The notes beneath the pieces are model-generated. The model was not told the DNA's origin. It was given only the letters and a program-made list of their open reading frames with translations, and ran no database searches. Shown here piece after piece: positions 1-8,233 of a stretch of DNA of 64,000 nucleotides (position 1 is the stretch's first letter; every line of letters begins with the position of its first letter). Source of the stretch: SIRX01 sp965213905 (GTDB taxonomy: Bacteria > Actinomycetota > Rubrobacteria > Rubrobacterales > Rubrobacteraceae); assembly GCA_965213905.1 (NCBI GenBank), contig OZ243922.1, positions 1,488,001 to 1,552,000 on the forward strand, read 5' to 3'. The position numbers and the translations under genes are program-made.

Positions 1-829
1 GGGCTTTCCTGGTTAGCAGACGGGCCGTCAGGATGACCACGAACGAGAAGCCCAGCACCAGCACCGAGAGGGCGACCGCCGCGTCCAGATCACGTTCGAA
101 GGCCGCGTAGATCGCCAACGGCATCGTCTGCGTCACGCCCTGCAGGTTTCCCGCCAGGATGATCGTGGCCCCGAACTCCCCCAACGCCCGCGCCCACGCC
201 GTAACCGCCCCGGCGACGAGCGCCGGGAACGCGAGTGGCACGGTGATGCTGGTGAAGACCTTGCCGCGCCGGGCGCCGTCGACCAGCGCCGCCTCCTCGA
301 CCTCGCGGTCCACCTGGCCGAAGCCCACCGCCGCCTGCCTTACGTAGAAGTGCGAAGCTACAAAGAGTTGGGCCACCACCACGGCCGTGGTGGTAAGGCT
401 GATCTGTATCCCAAAGACTTGCAGGTACTCTCCCAAGAGCCCCATGTTCCCGAACGCGAGCAACAAGGCTATGCCCGCCGCGCTCGGCGGCAGCACCGCC
501 GGGATGTCTACGAGCGTATCCACGAGCCGTTTGCCGGGGAACTCGGCCCGCGACAGCACATAGGCCGCCGGCGTCCCGATCAGGAGCAGCACGCCCATCG
601 TGATCGCCGTGGTCCGGGCGCTCAGGAGTAAGGCCTCCACGGCGACCGGCGAGGTCATGGCGCGCCAGGAACGCTCGTTCATGGTCCACACCACCAGGCT
701 CAACACCGGGAGGCTTATAAAGCCCGCCAACAGCGCCAGCGCCCCAACACCTACGCCGGAGAACGCTATCTCCGACCGGAGGAACTTCCGGCGCTTCTTC
801 TTTACTAATTTACCCGTTCGAACTCCCAC
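1..829 (-). CDS. modB: Molybdate ABC transporter permease ModB (3' end cut by window)
   Basis: Inner-membrane permease that moves molybdate delivered by ModA; the ATPase partner ModC would lie beyond the left edge. I read this frame by hand because the longest open frame here is a shadow. It begins KKKRRKFLRSEIAF, followed by several hydrophobic segments. The binding-protein-dependent permease loop reads EEAALVDGARRG, followed by ARALGEFGATIILAGN, which is typical of the ModB/CysT family. The last visible residues are LTARLLTRKA, so only a few codons are missing. The only early start I find is a GTG at 829, overlapping the 3' end of modA by about 25 nt. Its Shine-Dalgarno is poorly spaced, so the start is uncertain. 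Translational coupling to modA is likely. Confidence 0.85.
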   Translation of the reverse strand, partial: MGVRTGKLVKKKRRKFLRSEIAFSGVGVGALALLAGFISLPVLSLVVWTMNERSWRAMTSPVAVEALLLSARTTAITMGVLLLIGTPAAYVLSRAEFPGKRLVDTLVDIPAVLPPSAAGIALLLAFGNMGLLGEYLQVFGIQISLTTTAVVVAQLFVASHFYVRQAAVGFGQVDREVEEAALVDGARRGKVFTSITVPLAFPALVAGAVTAWARALGEFGATIILAGNLQGVTQTMPLAIYAAFERDLDAAVALSVLVLGFSFVVILTARLLTRKA

Positions 830-1614
830 CCCTCCATCACGTTCTGGCCTTTCTGGCTGAGGACCAGATCCACCCACTCCCGCGCCGGCGCCGGGTGCGG
901 GGCGTCACCCGTCACCGAGACTTGGTAGGTCGCGGTTACGTCGAATTCTTCCGGAACTTCGACCACCTTTATCTCGTCCTGAATTTCCGGCGTCACATCG
1001 CTCGCGTACACGAACGTCGCGTCTGCTTCACCTATAGCGACCCGGTTTGCCGCCGCCCGGACGTCGGCCTCGCGCGACACCACATTCTCCACGACCTGGT
1101 CGCCGAAATCGGCGCCGTAGCGCGTGCCGGCTTTTGCCAGGACTTCTTCCGCATAGCCGGCTATGGGAACTCCTTCCTGCGCCAGGACGAGGTCCAGGTT
1201 CGGCTTCGCGAGGTCTCGCAACGCCTCTACTCCGGCCGGGTTTTCTTCGGGAAGTGCGACTACCGTCGAGTTTTCGGCGAACACCCGCGCCCCGGATACG
1301 ACCCCGTGGTCCTTCGCCGCATCCATCTTGGCTTTATCCGCCGAAGCGAAGACATCCGCCGGCGCCCCCTGACGGAGTTGGGCGAGCAGCATAGAACTCC
1401 CGGCGAAGTTGAACCTGACCTCCACACCGGGGTTCCGCCGCTCATACTCTTCTCCCAACTCCTCGAAAGCGTCTGTTAGTGAAGAGGCAGCGAAGACCGT
1501 CAAGACCGCTGAGCCGGATCCATCATCCGCACCCGCCCCACATCCGGAGGACACGAGCGCCAAGGCTAGAAATCCGAAGGCTAGAAGAAGATGGGCGCAT
1601 GGGGTCTTATCCAC
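805..1614 (-). CDS. modA: Molybdate-binding lipoprotein ModA
   Basis: Extracytoplasmic substrate-binding protein of the molybdate importer. The 269-residue product starts with a lipoprotein signal whose lipobox is VSSGC, with the cysteine near residue 25, so it should be lipid-anchored outside the membrane. The mature part has the ModA hallmarks: LTVFAASSLTDAFEEL at its start, FNFAGSSMLLAQL, and GAPADVFASADKAKM. The start is a GTG directly after a GGGGAG tract, and an in-frame stop lies just upstream. It overlaps modB and is the first gene of the visible mod unit. Tungstate or another oxyanion remains possible, but the family match is strong. Confidence 0.93.
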   Translation of the reverse strand: MDKTPCAHLLLAFGFLALALVSSGCGAGADDGSGSAVLTVFAASSLTDAFEELGEEYERRNPGVEVRFNFAGSSMLLAQLRQGAPADVFASADKAKMDAAKDHGVVSGARVFAENSTVVALPEENPAGVEALRDLAKPNLDLVLAQEGVPIAGYAEEVLAKAGTRYGADFGDQVVENVVSREADVRAAANRVAIGEADATFVYASDVTPEIQDEIKVVEVPEEFDVTATYQVSVTGDAPHPAPAREWVDLVLSQKGQNVMEGWEFERVN

Positions 1615-1705
1615 CTCCCCATGCTAGCCGTTTTCCGGGATCAAATTCTTCGGACACACTGCACGAACTTATCGCGGCCCGGGGAGGCTCCCTACGTGTA
1701 GGAAC

Positions 1706-2887
1706 CTATGTGTAGGGGCCCATGCGCTTATCTTTTGCCAGCCGCCGGTAGCCCTCGGCCACACCCAGAACCTTCTTCACGTACCAATCGGCGTGGTTGT
1801 AGGAGTAGAGCGCGGCGTACCAGTCTTTTGGCGCGCCACCGGTTTTGAGGTACTTCGCAGCCGCCGGGATAGCGTCCTCCGGGTCCATAACGTTCGCCGT
1901 TCCGTCCCCGTTGCCGTCCACCCCGGAAGACTCCCAGGTCGAGGGCATGAACTGCATCGGTCCCATCGCGCCGGCGCTGGACGGGCCCATGTTTTCTCCG
2001 TGGTCGCTCTCCACTTTGCCCACCGCCGCCAAAATGTACCAGTCCTCACCGAACCCGTATTTCTTGGCGGACTGACGATAGAGTTTTCTGTACCGCTTTT
2101 TGGAAATCTGTTTCACCGGACGCGCCACGATGTCGTTGCGGGCGATCCGCAACTCCCGCCCTCGCTGCACCGAGGGACCTCCGGTGGCGGGCCTGGTGTC
2201 CAGGATGCGATCCCGCTCGGCCTCTTGCAGCCGCTGTATGCGACCGTCCGTCCGGGATTTATCTTCACGCAATCGCGATACCTTCTCTTCGAGCCTCTTC
2301 TCTTGCAGCCGCAACTCCTCCGCCCGGTCCCGCTCTTCTTCTAGCGACTCTTTGTAATTGCTCTCTTTCTGAGACACCTGGCGTACCGTGTTCCGTAGCT
2401 TCTGGCGATCGTCGCGGTAGTCTTCGAACCTCTGCCGGCCCTGCGCGAGGGCCCTCTGGGTCTGCGACCTCGCCAAGGCTTCGGAGCCACCCCCGGAATT
2501 AAAAACGCCATCTACAACCGCGATGAGGCCTTCCAGATCGTCGCCTTTGTATGCGGCCCGGACTTGCTCCTCGTAGAGAGCTTGGGAACCGGCGGACTCC
2601 TGACGCTGCGACTCCAGATCCTCCCGGAGGTTCTGGTTTTGCCTTTCCAGTTCCCGACTGCGCACCGCCGCGCCGTCCGCGCGGGCCTGCGTTTCTTGAA
2701 GGTTCTGGCCCGTAATAGAGACTTCGTCGATCTGTTGCGCTATCTGCGCCTGCTGACCCTGCGATTGGGCTTCCAGGGCCACTATATCCGCACCCTCGGA
2801 CCCGGTATCTTCTGTAGTCTGCGCCCCGGCTAAGCTGGTGGAAAGCAATAAAAATACAACCGCCGTCATAAAGCCGGTAGCCTTCAT
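1706..2887 (-). CDS. Secreted coiled-coil protein with lytic transglycosylase (SLT) domain
   Basis: Predicted cell-wall hydrolase of 393 residues. It has an N-terminal signal peptide (about residues 1-23, ending LAGAQT). A long charged, glutamine-rich coiled coil follows (about 30-235). A C-terminal lysozyme-like domain spans about 270-385. The catalytic glutamate is visible in AAVGKVESDHG, followed by SSAGAMGPMQFMPSTW and YSYNHADWYV, which fit the MltB/SLT_2 group. The coiled coil resembles those of FtsX-activated or RipA-like hydrolases, so regulated activity at division is plausible but inferred. It reads the same way as parB, 163 nt upstream, and lies just before modA. Cleavage between MurNAc and GlcNAc is the family reaction. 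Confidence 0.85.
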   Translation of the reverse strand: MKATGFMTAVVFLLLSTSLAGAQTTEDTGSEGADIVALEAQSQGQQAQIAQQIDEVSITGQNLQETQARADGAAVRSRELERQNQNLREDLESQRQESAGSQALYEEQVRAAYKGDDLEGLIAVVDGVFNSGGGSEALARSQTQRALAQGRQRFEDYRDDRQKLRNTVRQVSQKESNYKESLEEERDRAEELRLQEKRLEEKVSRLREDKSRTDGRIQRLQEAERDRILDTRPATGGPSVQRGRELRIARNDIVARPVKQISKKRYRKLYRQSAKKYGFGEDWYILAAVGKVESDHGENMGPSSAGAMGPMQFMPSTWESSGVDGNGDGTANVMDPEDAIPAAAKYLKTGGAPKDWYAALYSYNHADWYVKKVLGVAEGYRRLAKDKRMGPYT

Positions 2888-3050
2888 TCTTCCCTCAAAA
2901 CCTCCGTTAGACCCCTACTCCTACAATCTACGCTGGACCATCATATACCATCACAAAGTTTTACCCACCTGCGCAGAGTCGCATCCTGCCGGAACATCTC
3001 CGCCTGGACAGCGTTTTGTTATTTATGTTTCTAGCTTAGCCGTGTGTTTC

Positions 3051-3920
3051 CTACTGCTGGTCGTTATTTGTTAACAGGGCTACCAGTGCTTCCAGTTCCT
3101 CGGTTTCTCGGAAGCGGATCTCCACTTTGCCGCCATTTTTAGAGGCTTTTATTTTTACCGGCAGTTCGAGGAACTCTTGTATGTTTTGGGCGACCTTTTC
3201 ATACTGAACCGTCGGTTTCTCTCTCCAGGTCTCTTTCGCAGTTTCCATACCGGGAGGCTCGGGGGCCGCGTGATCTCTTACTAGTTCTTCTGTCCGCCGC
3301 ACCGAAAGTTTCTCCGCCCGGACCTTTTTGGCGAGAAGGAGCATCTGCTCTCCCTCTTGGAGACCTAGCAGGGCCCGCGCGTGGCCTTCTGTCAGGGTCC
3401 CCGATAAAAGCATCTCGCTGACCGGCTCCGGTAGTTGCGTCAGCCGTAGGGTATTGGTTACAGCGGCCCGGCTTTTGCCGAGCCGCTGGGCGAGTTGCTC
3501 CTTGCTCATTCCGAAGCTCTCCATTAACCCCTGGTAGGCGGCCGCGGTTTCTAGAGGGTTCAGGTCTTCTCTCTGGAGGTTCTCGACCAGCGCCAGCTCC
3601 ATGCTTTCACTATCCGCCGCCTGCCGGATAAGGACCGGCACCCGGTCCAACCCCGCTTCCTTGGCCGCCCGAAGCCTGCGCTCGCCAGCTATGAGCTCGA
3701 AGCCCGTCTCGGTCGAGCGGACGACTAGCGGCTGCAGTATGCCGACTTCTTTTATCGAGGCCGCGAGTTCCCGTATGCCCGTCTCGGGGAACATACTCCT
3801 CGGCTGATTAGTATTTGGTCTTACGGCGGAGACCGGGATCTCCTCGAACCTGAGCCCGCCGACGCTCTCGCCCGTGGCGATTAACGCCGATAAACCTCTC
3901 CCTAAACCCCTTCTACCCAC
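3051..3920 (-). CDS. parB: Chromosome-partitioning protein ParB
   Basis: CTP-dependent DNA clamp that loads at parS and works with ParA to segregate the origin. The product has about 289 residues. It opens GRRGLGRGLSALIA, as ParB/Spo0J proteins do. The nucleotide-binding motif GERRLRAAKEAG is present, followed by ENLQREDLNPLETA and a helix-turn-helix (MSKEQLAQRLGKSRAAVTN). The open frame extends further upstream into parA, but I chose the GTG at 3920. It overlaps the end of parA by 8 nt, follows an AAGAGG box, and gives the expected N-terminus. Two parS sites lie about 1.5 kb away at 5446 and 5544. Confidence 0.96.
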   Translation of the reverse strand: MGRRGLGRGLSALIATGESVGGLRFEEIPVSAVRPNTNQPRSMFPETGIRELAASIKEVGILQPLVVRSTETGFELIAGERRLRAAKEAGLDRVPVLIRQAADSESMELALVENLQREDLNPLETAAAYQGLMESFGMSKEQLAQRLGKSRAAVTNTLRLTQLPEPVSEMLLSGTLTEGHARALLGLQEGEQMLLLAKKVRAEKLSVRRTEELVRDHAAPEPPGMETAKETWREKPTVQYEKVAQNIQEFLELPVKIKASKNGGKVEIRFRETEELEALVALLTNNDQQ

Positions 3921-4677
3921 GACCGAGGACCTCTTCGGCCACCGCCGCGTACGCCTCGGCGCCCGCGCTTTTTGGGGCGTACAGCGCGACCGGGACCCCG
4001 AAGCTCGGCGACTCACTGAGCCTGACGTTACGGGGGATCAGGTTTCGAAACACACTACCGCCAAAGAAGGTCCGCACTTCTTCCGCCACTTGGTGCGACA
4101 GGTTGGTTCGGGAATCGAACATCGTTAGCAGAACTCCCCCGATACGCAGCGAGGGGTTGAGCTCCTCCCGGACCATCCTTATGCTCCGCATCAATTGGGT
4201 AAGGCCCTCTAGGGCGTAATACTCGCACTGGATCGGGATGAGCACTTCGTCGGCCGCCGTGAGCGCGTTTAGCGTGAGTAGATCCAACGACGGAGGACAA
4301 TCTAGTAAAACGCGGTCGTACGTGCCTTCCGGCAGTTTTTCCAGGGCCCTTTTTAGCTTGTATTCTCTGGCTAGGGCCGATACGAGCTCTACCTCGGCGC
4401 CCACGAGGTTTATGGTGGAGGGGGCCACGTGAAGGCCTCTTACTTCCGTTTCTAAAGCCACGTCTTGCAAGGACTTGCCTTCGAGAAGGACATCGTACAT
4501 GCACCCTTCTCCGCCAGCCTCGGAGATTCCTAATCCGCTCGTCGCGTTCGCCTGGGGGTCCATGTCCGCCACGAGCACGCTCTCTCCCCCGTTGGATAGA
4601 TACGCGGCCAGGTTGATGGCTGTCGTGCTCTTGCCGACCCCGCCTTTTTGATTCACTATCGCGGTTACAGTCCTCAC
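3913..4677 (-). CDS. parA: Chromosome-partitioning ATPase ParA
   Basis: Walker-type ATPase of 254 residues that forms a nucleoid-bound gradient driving ParB-parS complexes apart. The deviant Walker A box KGGVGKSTTAINLAA lies at about residues 10-24. DMDPQANATSGLG and the Walker B region VLLDCPPSLDLLTLNA are also present. The start is GTG at 4677, 33 nt after rsmG. It is the penultimate gene of the rpmH-to-parB cluster and overlaps parB, so translational coupling is likely. Length and motifs match chromosomal Soj/ParA rather than plasmid types. Confidence 0.96.
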   Translation of the reverse strand: MRTVTAIVNQKGGVGKSTTAINLAAYLSNGGESVLVADMDPQANATSGLGISEAGGEGCMYDVLLEGKSLQDVALETEVRGLHVAPSTINLVGAEVELVSALAREYKLKRALEKLPEGTYDRVLLDCPPSLDLLTLNALTAADEVLIPIQCEYYALEGLTQLMRSIRMVREELNPSLRIGGVLLTMFDSRTNLSHQVAEEVRTFFGGSVFRNLIPRNVRLSESPSFGVPVALYAPKSAGAEAYAAVAEEVLGRG

Positions 4678-4710
4678 CGGAAGAATCTTAGCACGCTACC
4701 TTCCGGCGAT

Positions 4711-5430
4711 CTATCCGCCGCCCAAAGGTGCTTTTTTGGGGACCCCGATCCGTCTGGGGTACTTCTCCGGCGTCGGGGAAGTTTTGGTCACGATGATCAG
4801 GGTGCGCTTTTTTTCGGAAACTTCCGGCAAAAACTTTACGTCTATCTCATCCGACACTTCAGCACCAAGTTGTTTGGCGGCCTTGTTGCCGGCCTCGATC
4901 TCCTCTTCACCGGGCCTGCCCTTCATCGCTATTACGTGACCGCCTTGCTTCAAAAACGGAACGCAGTACTCCACGAGTTCTGGAAGTGGGGCAAGGGCCT
5001 TGGCGGTCGCTATGTCGTATCTCTCCCTAAACCCAGGATCTTTGCCTATCGTCTCAGCCCGGTCATTGACGACCTCTACGTCGCAGAGAGCCATCGCTTC
5101 CACTAGTTTCTCTAAAAACCGCGCCTTTTTTCCCGTCGCCTCTACACAGGTTAATGCCAACCCGGGACAAAACAACTTCAGTGGTATGCCCGGCAAACCT
5201 CCCCCGGACCCCACATCAACCACTTTCTCCGCCTCAGATAGAGGCCCGAACAGGAAACAACTCAGGCAATCCAGGACATGTTCGTGCAAAATGCGCCCGC
5301 GGTCCCTGGTACCGATCACATTAGCTTCGTCGTACTCTGATAAGTGCCTTGCATATATGAACAAAGCACCCGAAGCCTCTTCTCCAACCCTGAGCCCCCA
5401 TTCTTCCAACTGTTTCGTGAACTCATCCAT
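4711..5430 (-). CDS. rsmG: 16S rRNA (guanine-527-N7)-methyltransferase RsmG
   Basis: Cytoplasmic SAM-dependent enzyme (GidB family) that methylates N7 of G527 in 16S rRNA. The product has 239 residues, normal for the family. The SAM-binding loop VDVGSGGGLPGIPL lies at about residues 68-81, and TAKALAPLPELVEY further on is characteristic. The ATG start at 5430 follows the parS-bearing gap at 5431-5569. Loss of RsmG in other bacteria gives low-level streptomycin resistance. Its place between khpB and parA is the common bacterial order near oriC. Confidence 0.95.
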   Translation of the reverse strand: MDEFTKQLEEWGLRVGEEASGALFIYARHLSEYDEANVIGTRDRGRILHEHVLDCLSCFLFGPLSEAEKVVDVGSGGGLPGIPLKLFCPGLALTCVEATGKKARFLEKLVEAMALCDVEVVNDRAETIGKDPGFRERYDIATAKALAPLPELVEYCVPFLKQGGHVIAMKGRPGEEEIEAGNKAAKQLGAEVSDEIDVKFLPEVSEKKRTLIIVTKTSPTPEKYPRRIGVPKKAPLGGG

Positions 5431-5444
5431 CGAATGCAGGACAC

Positions 5445-5460
5445 CGTTTCACGTGAAACG
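5445..5460. promoter_or_regulatory. parS centromere site 1
   Basis: A perfect 16-bp palindrome, CGTTTCACGTGAAACG, containing the 14-bp actinobacterial parS core GTTTCACGTGAAAC at 5446-5459. It lies just upstream of the rsmG start and about 1.5 kb from parB. It is expected to be bound by ParB to nucleate the segregation complex. Confidence 0.95.
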
Positions 5461-5543
5461 TCCATTGAACAACTCTACCCAGAGTATGATAGACGTGTCT
5501 TCACGACAAAAGTTTGTTAACGCAAGTTTTTGTCGCACCTTTT

Positions 5544-5557
5544 GTTTCACGTGAAAC
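5544..5557. promoter_or_regulatory. parS centromere site 2
   Basis: A second perfect copy of GTTTCACGTGAAAC, 98 bp from the first (start to start) and just after the khpB stop. Two sites in one 139-bp intergenic gap suggest a local ParB loading centre. ParB spreading here could also affect rsmG-parA-parB transcription, which is inference. Confidence 0.95.
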
Positions 5558-5569
5558 CGGCGTTTGCGG

Positions 5570-6352
5570 TTACTGCTGTGGATGGACTACGACGCGGCGG
5601 TTGTCGCCATTCCCCTGGCTATGTGTTTCTACGTCCGGGTTGTTTTTAAGAAACGTGTGTACTGTCCGGCGCTCAGAAGAATTCATGGGCGGTAACTCCA
5701 TCGGCCGCTGTTCGCGGACCGTCTTGCGTGCTGTGCGGTGCGCTATTCCTTGAACAGCTTCTATCCGGCGTTGGCGGTAGCCTTCGGAGTCAATAATTAT
5801 CCTCTTCGAGAAAGGCTCGTCTTTATATACCGCGACGTTCAGTAGATATTGCAGCGCGTCTATAGTCTCGCCCTTCTGACCTATAAACAAGCCTGTTTCG
5901 GTCGAAGAGACGTCTACAGCTACAAAGTTACCCGCGTCGTAAACATCGACTTTGGCGTCGAGACCCATCATTTCGGTAGTCGAAGAGACGAACGCCCTTA
6001 CTTCTTCAAGGAGTTTGTCTGGAACTGGATCGCTGTTCTGTTCGTAATTCGGAGAAGAACTCTCCACCGGGGTCTCGTTTGGCTCCGGGTTCTGCACGTT
6101 CTCCACTTCCCCGCTATTCCCCTCGATTACAGCCTCGCTGTCGGCGGATAAGCTCTGGTTCTCAGGGGGTTCTAAAGCTTGTCTTTCATCTACTTCAATT
6201 CTCGCATCCCTACCACCAATACCCAAGAACCCGGAGCTACCGGTGTCTAACACTTCGTATTCGAGATCTTCCTTAGGGACGCCCAAGTTCTGAGAGGCCT
6301 TCTCGACGGCTTCTTCGATGGTACCAGCATAAAACTCTCTGCCTTCTGTCAT
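5570..6352 (-). CDS. khpB: RNA-binding protein KhpB (Jag/EloR)
   Basis: Cytoplasmic RNA-binding protein of 260 residues implicated in other Gram-positives in controlling cell elongation with KhpA. The Jag_N domain occupies about residues 1-52 (EFYAGTIEEAVEKAS and SGFLGIGGRDARIEV). An acidic, serine/asparagine-rich linker follows (about 55-105). Next come a KH domain (FIGQKGETIDALQYLLN) and an R3H domain (PMNSSERRTVHTFL). The ATG overlaps the yidC stop as ATGA, so the two are translationally coupled. This yidC-khpB pairing is the standard arrangement. Confidence 0.93.
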   Translation of the reverse strand: MTEGREFYAGTIEEAVEKASQNLGVPKEDLEYEVLDTGSSGFLGIGGRDARIEVDERQALEPPENQSLSADSEAVIEGNSGEVENVQNPEPNETPVESSSPNYEQNSDPVPDKLLEEVRAFVSSTTEMMGLDAKVDVYDAGNFVAVDVSSTETGLFIGQKGETIDALQYLLNVAVYKDEPFSKRIIIDSEGYRQRRIEAVQGIAHRTARKTVREQRPMELPPMNSSERRTVHTFLKNNPDVETHSQGNGDNRRVVVHPQQ

Positions 6353-7173
6353 TTCTTTTTCTTCTTTCTACGTTTACGCTTTGCAGCTTTGGCTGACTGT
6401 ACTGCAGGGTCTTTGCTCCCGTTATGTTCTGAGTTGGTTTGGGGGGTAGGAGTAGAAGAATTAGAAGACGAGGGCTTTTCGGGCTGTTTCTTACCGGGAC
6501 CGTAGTTGTAGATAGCATAGTTTTGTACAAAGGTTACCAGGTTCGAAGTTATCCAGTACACGAACAAACCGGCGGGGAAGCTCCATAAAAACACCGTAAT
6601 ACCTATCGGCATGAGCCTCATGAGCCATCTTTGCTGGGGCTCCATGCTTTTATTTGTAATCTCCATAGAAGCGAGCATCGTAACGGCGGAAAGTACGGGC
6701 AAAATAAAGTAAGGGTCTCTATGAGATAGATCTAAAAACCATAGAGCGCCACCTTCTACAAAGCTAGGATATTCCGGTGGGTTCTGTCCCGGCACGCCTC
6801 CAAATGTCCGTATCACGTAGAAAATACCGATGAATATAGGCATTTGAAACAGTATGGGTATGCAGCCACCTAAGGGATTCACTTTACGCTCTTGGAAAAG
6901 CTTCATTTGCTCTTCCTGTTGTTTCTGACGATTGTCCTTATACTTATTGCGGATCTTCTCCATCTCGGGTCTTAGCTCCTGCATAGCACGCATGCTACGA
7001 ACCTGTCGCACCGTGAGAGGGAACAAGAGCGTACGAACTAACACCGTGAGTAGAACTATCGCCAGCCACCACTCCAGGCCGAGCTGCTGGTGGAAGTACA
7101 GTAGTACGGCCCCCATGATGTCCACCAGGGGAGAGAATATATTTTGAAAAAAGTCTGCTATCGCGTTAATCAT
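6349..7173 (-). CDS. yidC: Membrane protein insertase YidC
   Basis: Integral membrane insertase that helps place proteins in the cytoplasmic membrane alone or with SecYEG. The product has 274 residues, the short Gram-positive form without the large periplasmic domain. It has about five hydrophobic segments. WWLAIVLLTVLVRTLLFPLTV precedes the conserved arginine-rich cytoplasmic loop, and NPLGGCIPILFQMPIF is a family signature. The tail is very basic (KRKRRKKKKK), which could contact ribosomes. It sits between yidD and khpB and overlaps khpB by 4 nt. Confidence 0.95.
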   Translation of the reverse strand: MINAIADFFQNIFSPLVDIMGAVLLYFHQQLGLEWWLAIVLLTVLVRTLLFPLTVRQVRSMRAMQELRPEMEKIRNKYKDNRQKQQEEQMKLFQERKVNPLGGCIPILFQMPIFIGIFYVIRTFGGVPGQNPPEYPSFVEGGALWFLDLSHRDPYFILPVLSAVTMLASMEITNKSMEPQQRWLMRLMPIGITVFLWSFPAGLFVYWITSNLVTFVQNYAIYNYGPGKKQPEKPSSSNSSTPTPQTNSEHNGSKDPAVQSAKAAKRKRRKKKKK

Positions 7174-7187
7174 TTAAGTTATCCCAA

Positions 7188-7397
7188 TCACTTTACCGGA
7201 TCAAAGCCTCCTTTAGAGAGCGGGTGACATTTCGACAACCTGCGTATACCCAGCAGGCTGCCTTTGAGGAAGCCGTACTTCTCTATAGATTCCATAGTGT
7301 ACTGGGAACAAGTAGGATAAAATCTACAAGATGGCGGAAACAAGGACGAAACACGCTTCTTATAGAATCTTATCAACAGTAATGCCGGCCTCTTCAT
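7188..7397 (-). CDS. yidD: Membrane protein insertion efficiency factor YidD
   Basis: Small (69 aa) membrane-associated protein that aids YidC-dependent insertion. The family core is clear: LLIRFYKKRVSS, PSCRFYPTCSQYT with its three cysteines, and GIRRLSKCHPLSKGGFDPVK at the end. An upstream extension of the open frame overlaps rnpA. I prefer the ATG at 7397, which gives MKRPALLL and the usual length. No strong ribosome site precedes it, so coupling to rnpA is likely. Confidence 0.9.
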   Translation of the reverse strand: MKRPALLLIRFYKKRVSSLFPPSCRFYPTCSQYTMESIEKYGFLKGSLLGIRRLSKCHPLSKGGFDPVK

Positions 7398-7416
7398 AGT
7401 AAATTCCGTGGCAACA

Positions 7417-7773
7417 TCAGGCCCTACCGGACTTCTCTTTTTCTTCGAACTTATCAAGGGCTTTTTGCAAATCCTTTTTTAGGTCTTCAAAGTTAGCTTC
7501 GCCGGCGCCGGGACGGGCCGATACTACGAGGTCGAAACTCTCCGGCACATCGGCCAAAGTGCTTCGAAAGATTTCTTTTATTCGCCGGCGGATTTTATTG
7601 CGTACTACGGCGTTGCCCACTTTTTTCGAAACGGACAACCCCAGCCTGACGTTGCCGATTTCGTTTGGGAAAGCGTGTACCGAAAGGAGCCGGCCCCTGT
7701 AGGCGGTTCCACGCCGGTATGCCCGCTCAAACTCGGAGGAGTCCGTAAGCCTGGCTCGTTTATTGCCCGCCAA
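7417..7773 (-). CDS. rnpA: Ribonuclease P protein component RnpA
   Basis: Basic protein subunit of RNase P (118 aa) that binds the rnpB RNA and assists 5' maturation of tRNAs. The family signature RNKIRRRIKEIFR is at about residues 58-70, preceded by RLGLSVSKKVGNAVVR. The start is TTG at 7773, 3 nt after the rpmH stop; no better start is available. The RNA partner is encoded about 13 kb away at 20811-21234. The C-terminal tail FEEKEKSGRA is longer than usual but unremarkable. Confidence 0.93.
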   Translation of the reverse strand: MAGNKRARLTDSSEFERAYRRGTAYRGRLLSVHAFPNEIGNVRLGLSVSKKVGNAVVRNKIRRRIKEIFRSTLADVPESFDLVVSARPGAGEANFEDLKKDLQKALDKFEEKEKSGRA

Positions 7774-7776
7774 GCG

Positions 7777-7911
7777 TCAGACGGCGAGCTTTTTGCGGCC
7801 GCGTCGGCGGCGGGCGGAGATCACCCGTCGGCCGCCGACCGTGCCCATGCGCTTGCGGAAACCGTGCGTCTTCGCCCTTTTACGCCGGTTTGGCTGATAA
7901 GTGCGCTTCAT
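7777..7911 (-). CDS. rpmH: 50S ribosomal protein L34
   Basis: Found by reading the minus strand: a 44-residue, very basic protein. It begins MKRTYQPNRRKRAKTHGF, continues with RKRMGTVGGRRVISARR, and ends RRGRKKLAV, which is canonical L34. The ATG is preceded by GGAGG at a good distance. It is the first gene of the leftward cluster rpmH-rnpA-yidD-yidC-khpB-rsmG-parA-parB. Confidence 0.97.
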   Translation of the reverse strand: MKRTYQPNRRKRAKTHGFRKRMGTVGGRRVISARRRRGRKKLAV

Positions 7912-7959
7912 TGAACTCCTCCGTGTTGGCTGATCTAGAACGTCAAAATATTCAGCAGA

Positions 7960-7965
7960 ATTATA
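7960..7965 (-). promoter_or_regulatory. Likely -10 box of the rpmH operon
   Basis: On the minus strand a perfect TATAAT lies about 50 nt upstream of the rpmH ATG, with no convincing -35. In the gene-free stretch 7912-8233 I see this promoter, the DnaA-box cluster at 8153-8196, and nothing else clear. Confidence 0.6.
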
Positions 7966-8152
7966 CCCGACGTAGTCTCCTTCATCCAGCTATAGCACCC
8001 CAGCCGGGAATCGCCCCGTTGAAACTGCACTGTAGCCTCCGTGCTTGGAAAATTCCTGCAAACCGGCAACCCTAGTACCCGAAGGTTCGGCGTACGAGCG
8101 CTGCCACACGTCCGGGAAACGGGTCCAAACGATGGCTGACGCGGCCTTTCTC

Positions 8153-8196
8153 ACGCACTTATCCACAGTTGTGGATAAACGTGTGGATAAGTGCGT
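8153..8196. other. oriC sub-region 1: three DnaA boxes in a 15-bp inverted repeat
   Basis: Three perfect 9-bp DnaA boxes occur at 8159-8167 (TTATCCACA), 8170-8178 (TGTGGATAA) and 8182-8190 (TGTGGATAA). The first and third lie inside perfect 15-bp inverted arms: ACGCACTTATCCACA at 8153-8167 and its complement at 8182-8196. The second box sits in the loop. The cluster is 38 bp upstream of the HATPase gene and faces the larger array across dnaA. This is the bipartite layout known from B. subtilis. It probably serves origin architecture and autoregulation of the dnaA operon (inference). Confidence 0.88.
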
Positions 8197-8233
8197 TAAA
8201 TCCCTGCAAGTCCTTGGTTTGTTGAGGTTTGCT

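Noticed and set aside
90..689. Long Gly/Arg-rich frame over the modB region
   Set aside because: Shadow of modB; the modB frame on the same strand gives a clear ABC permease with the conserved loop.
1609..1617. TTATCCACC at the modA start, and another copy near 34744
   Set aside because: Single one-mismatch DnaA boxes far from the arrays; expected by chance.
5411..5424. TGTTTCGTGAACTC inside rsmG as a degenerate third parS
   Set aside because: Several mismatches and lies in coding sequence.
8045..8233. N-terminal extension of the HATPase gene to 8045
   Set aside because: It would put the DnaA-box inverted repeat in coding DNA, and the added residues look random; ATG 8234 has a ribosome site.
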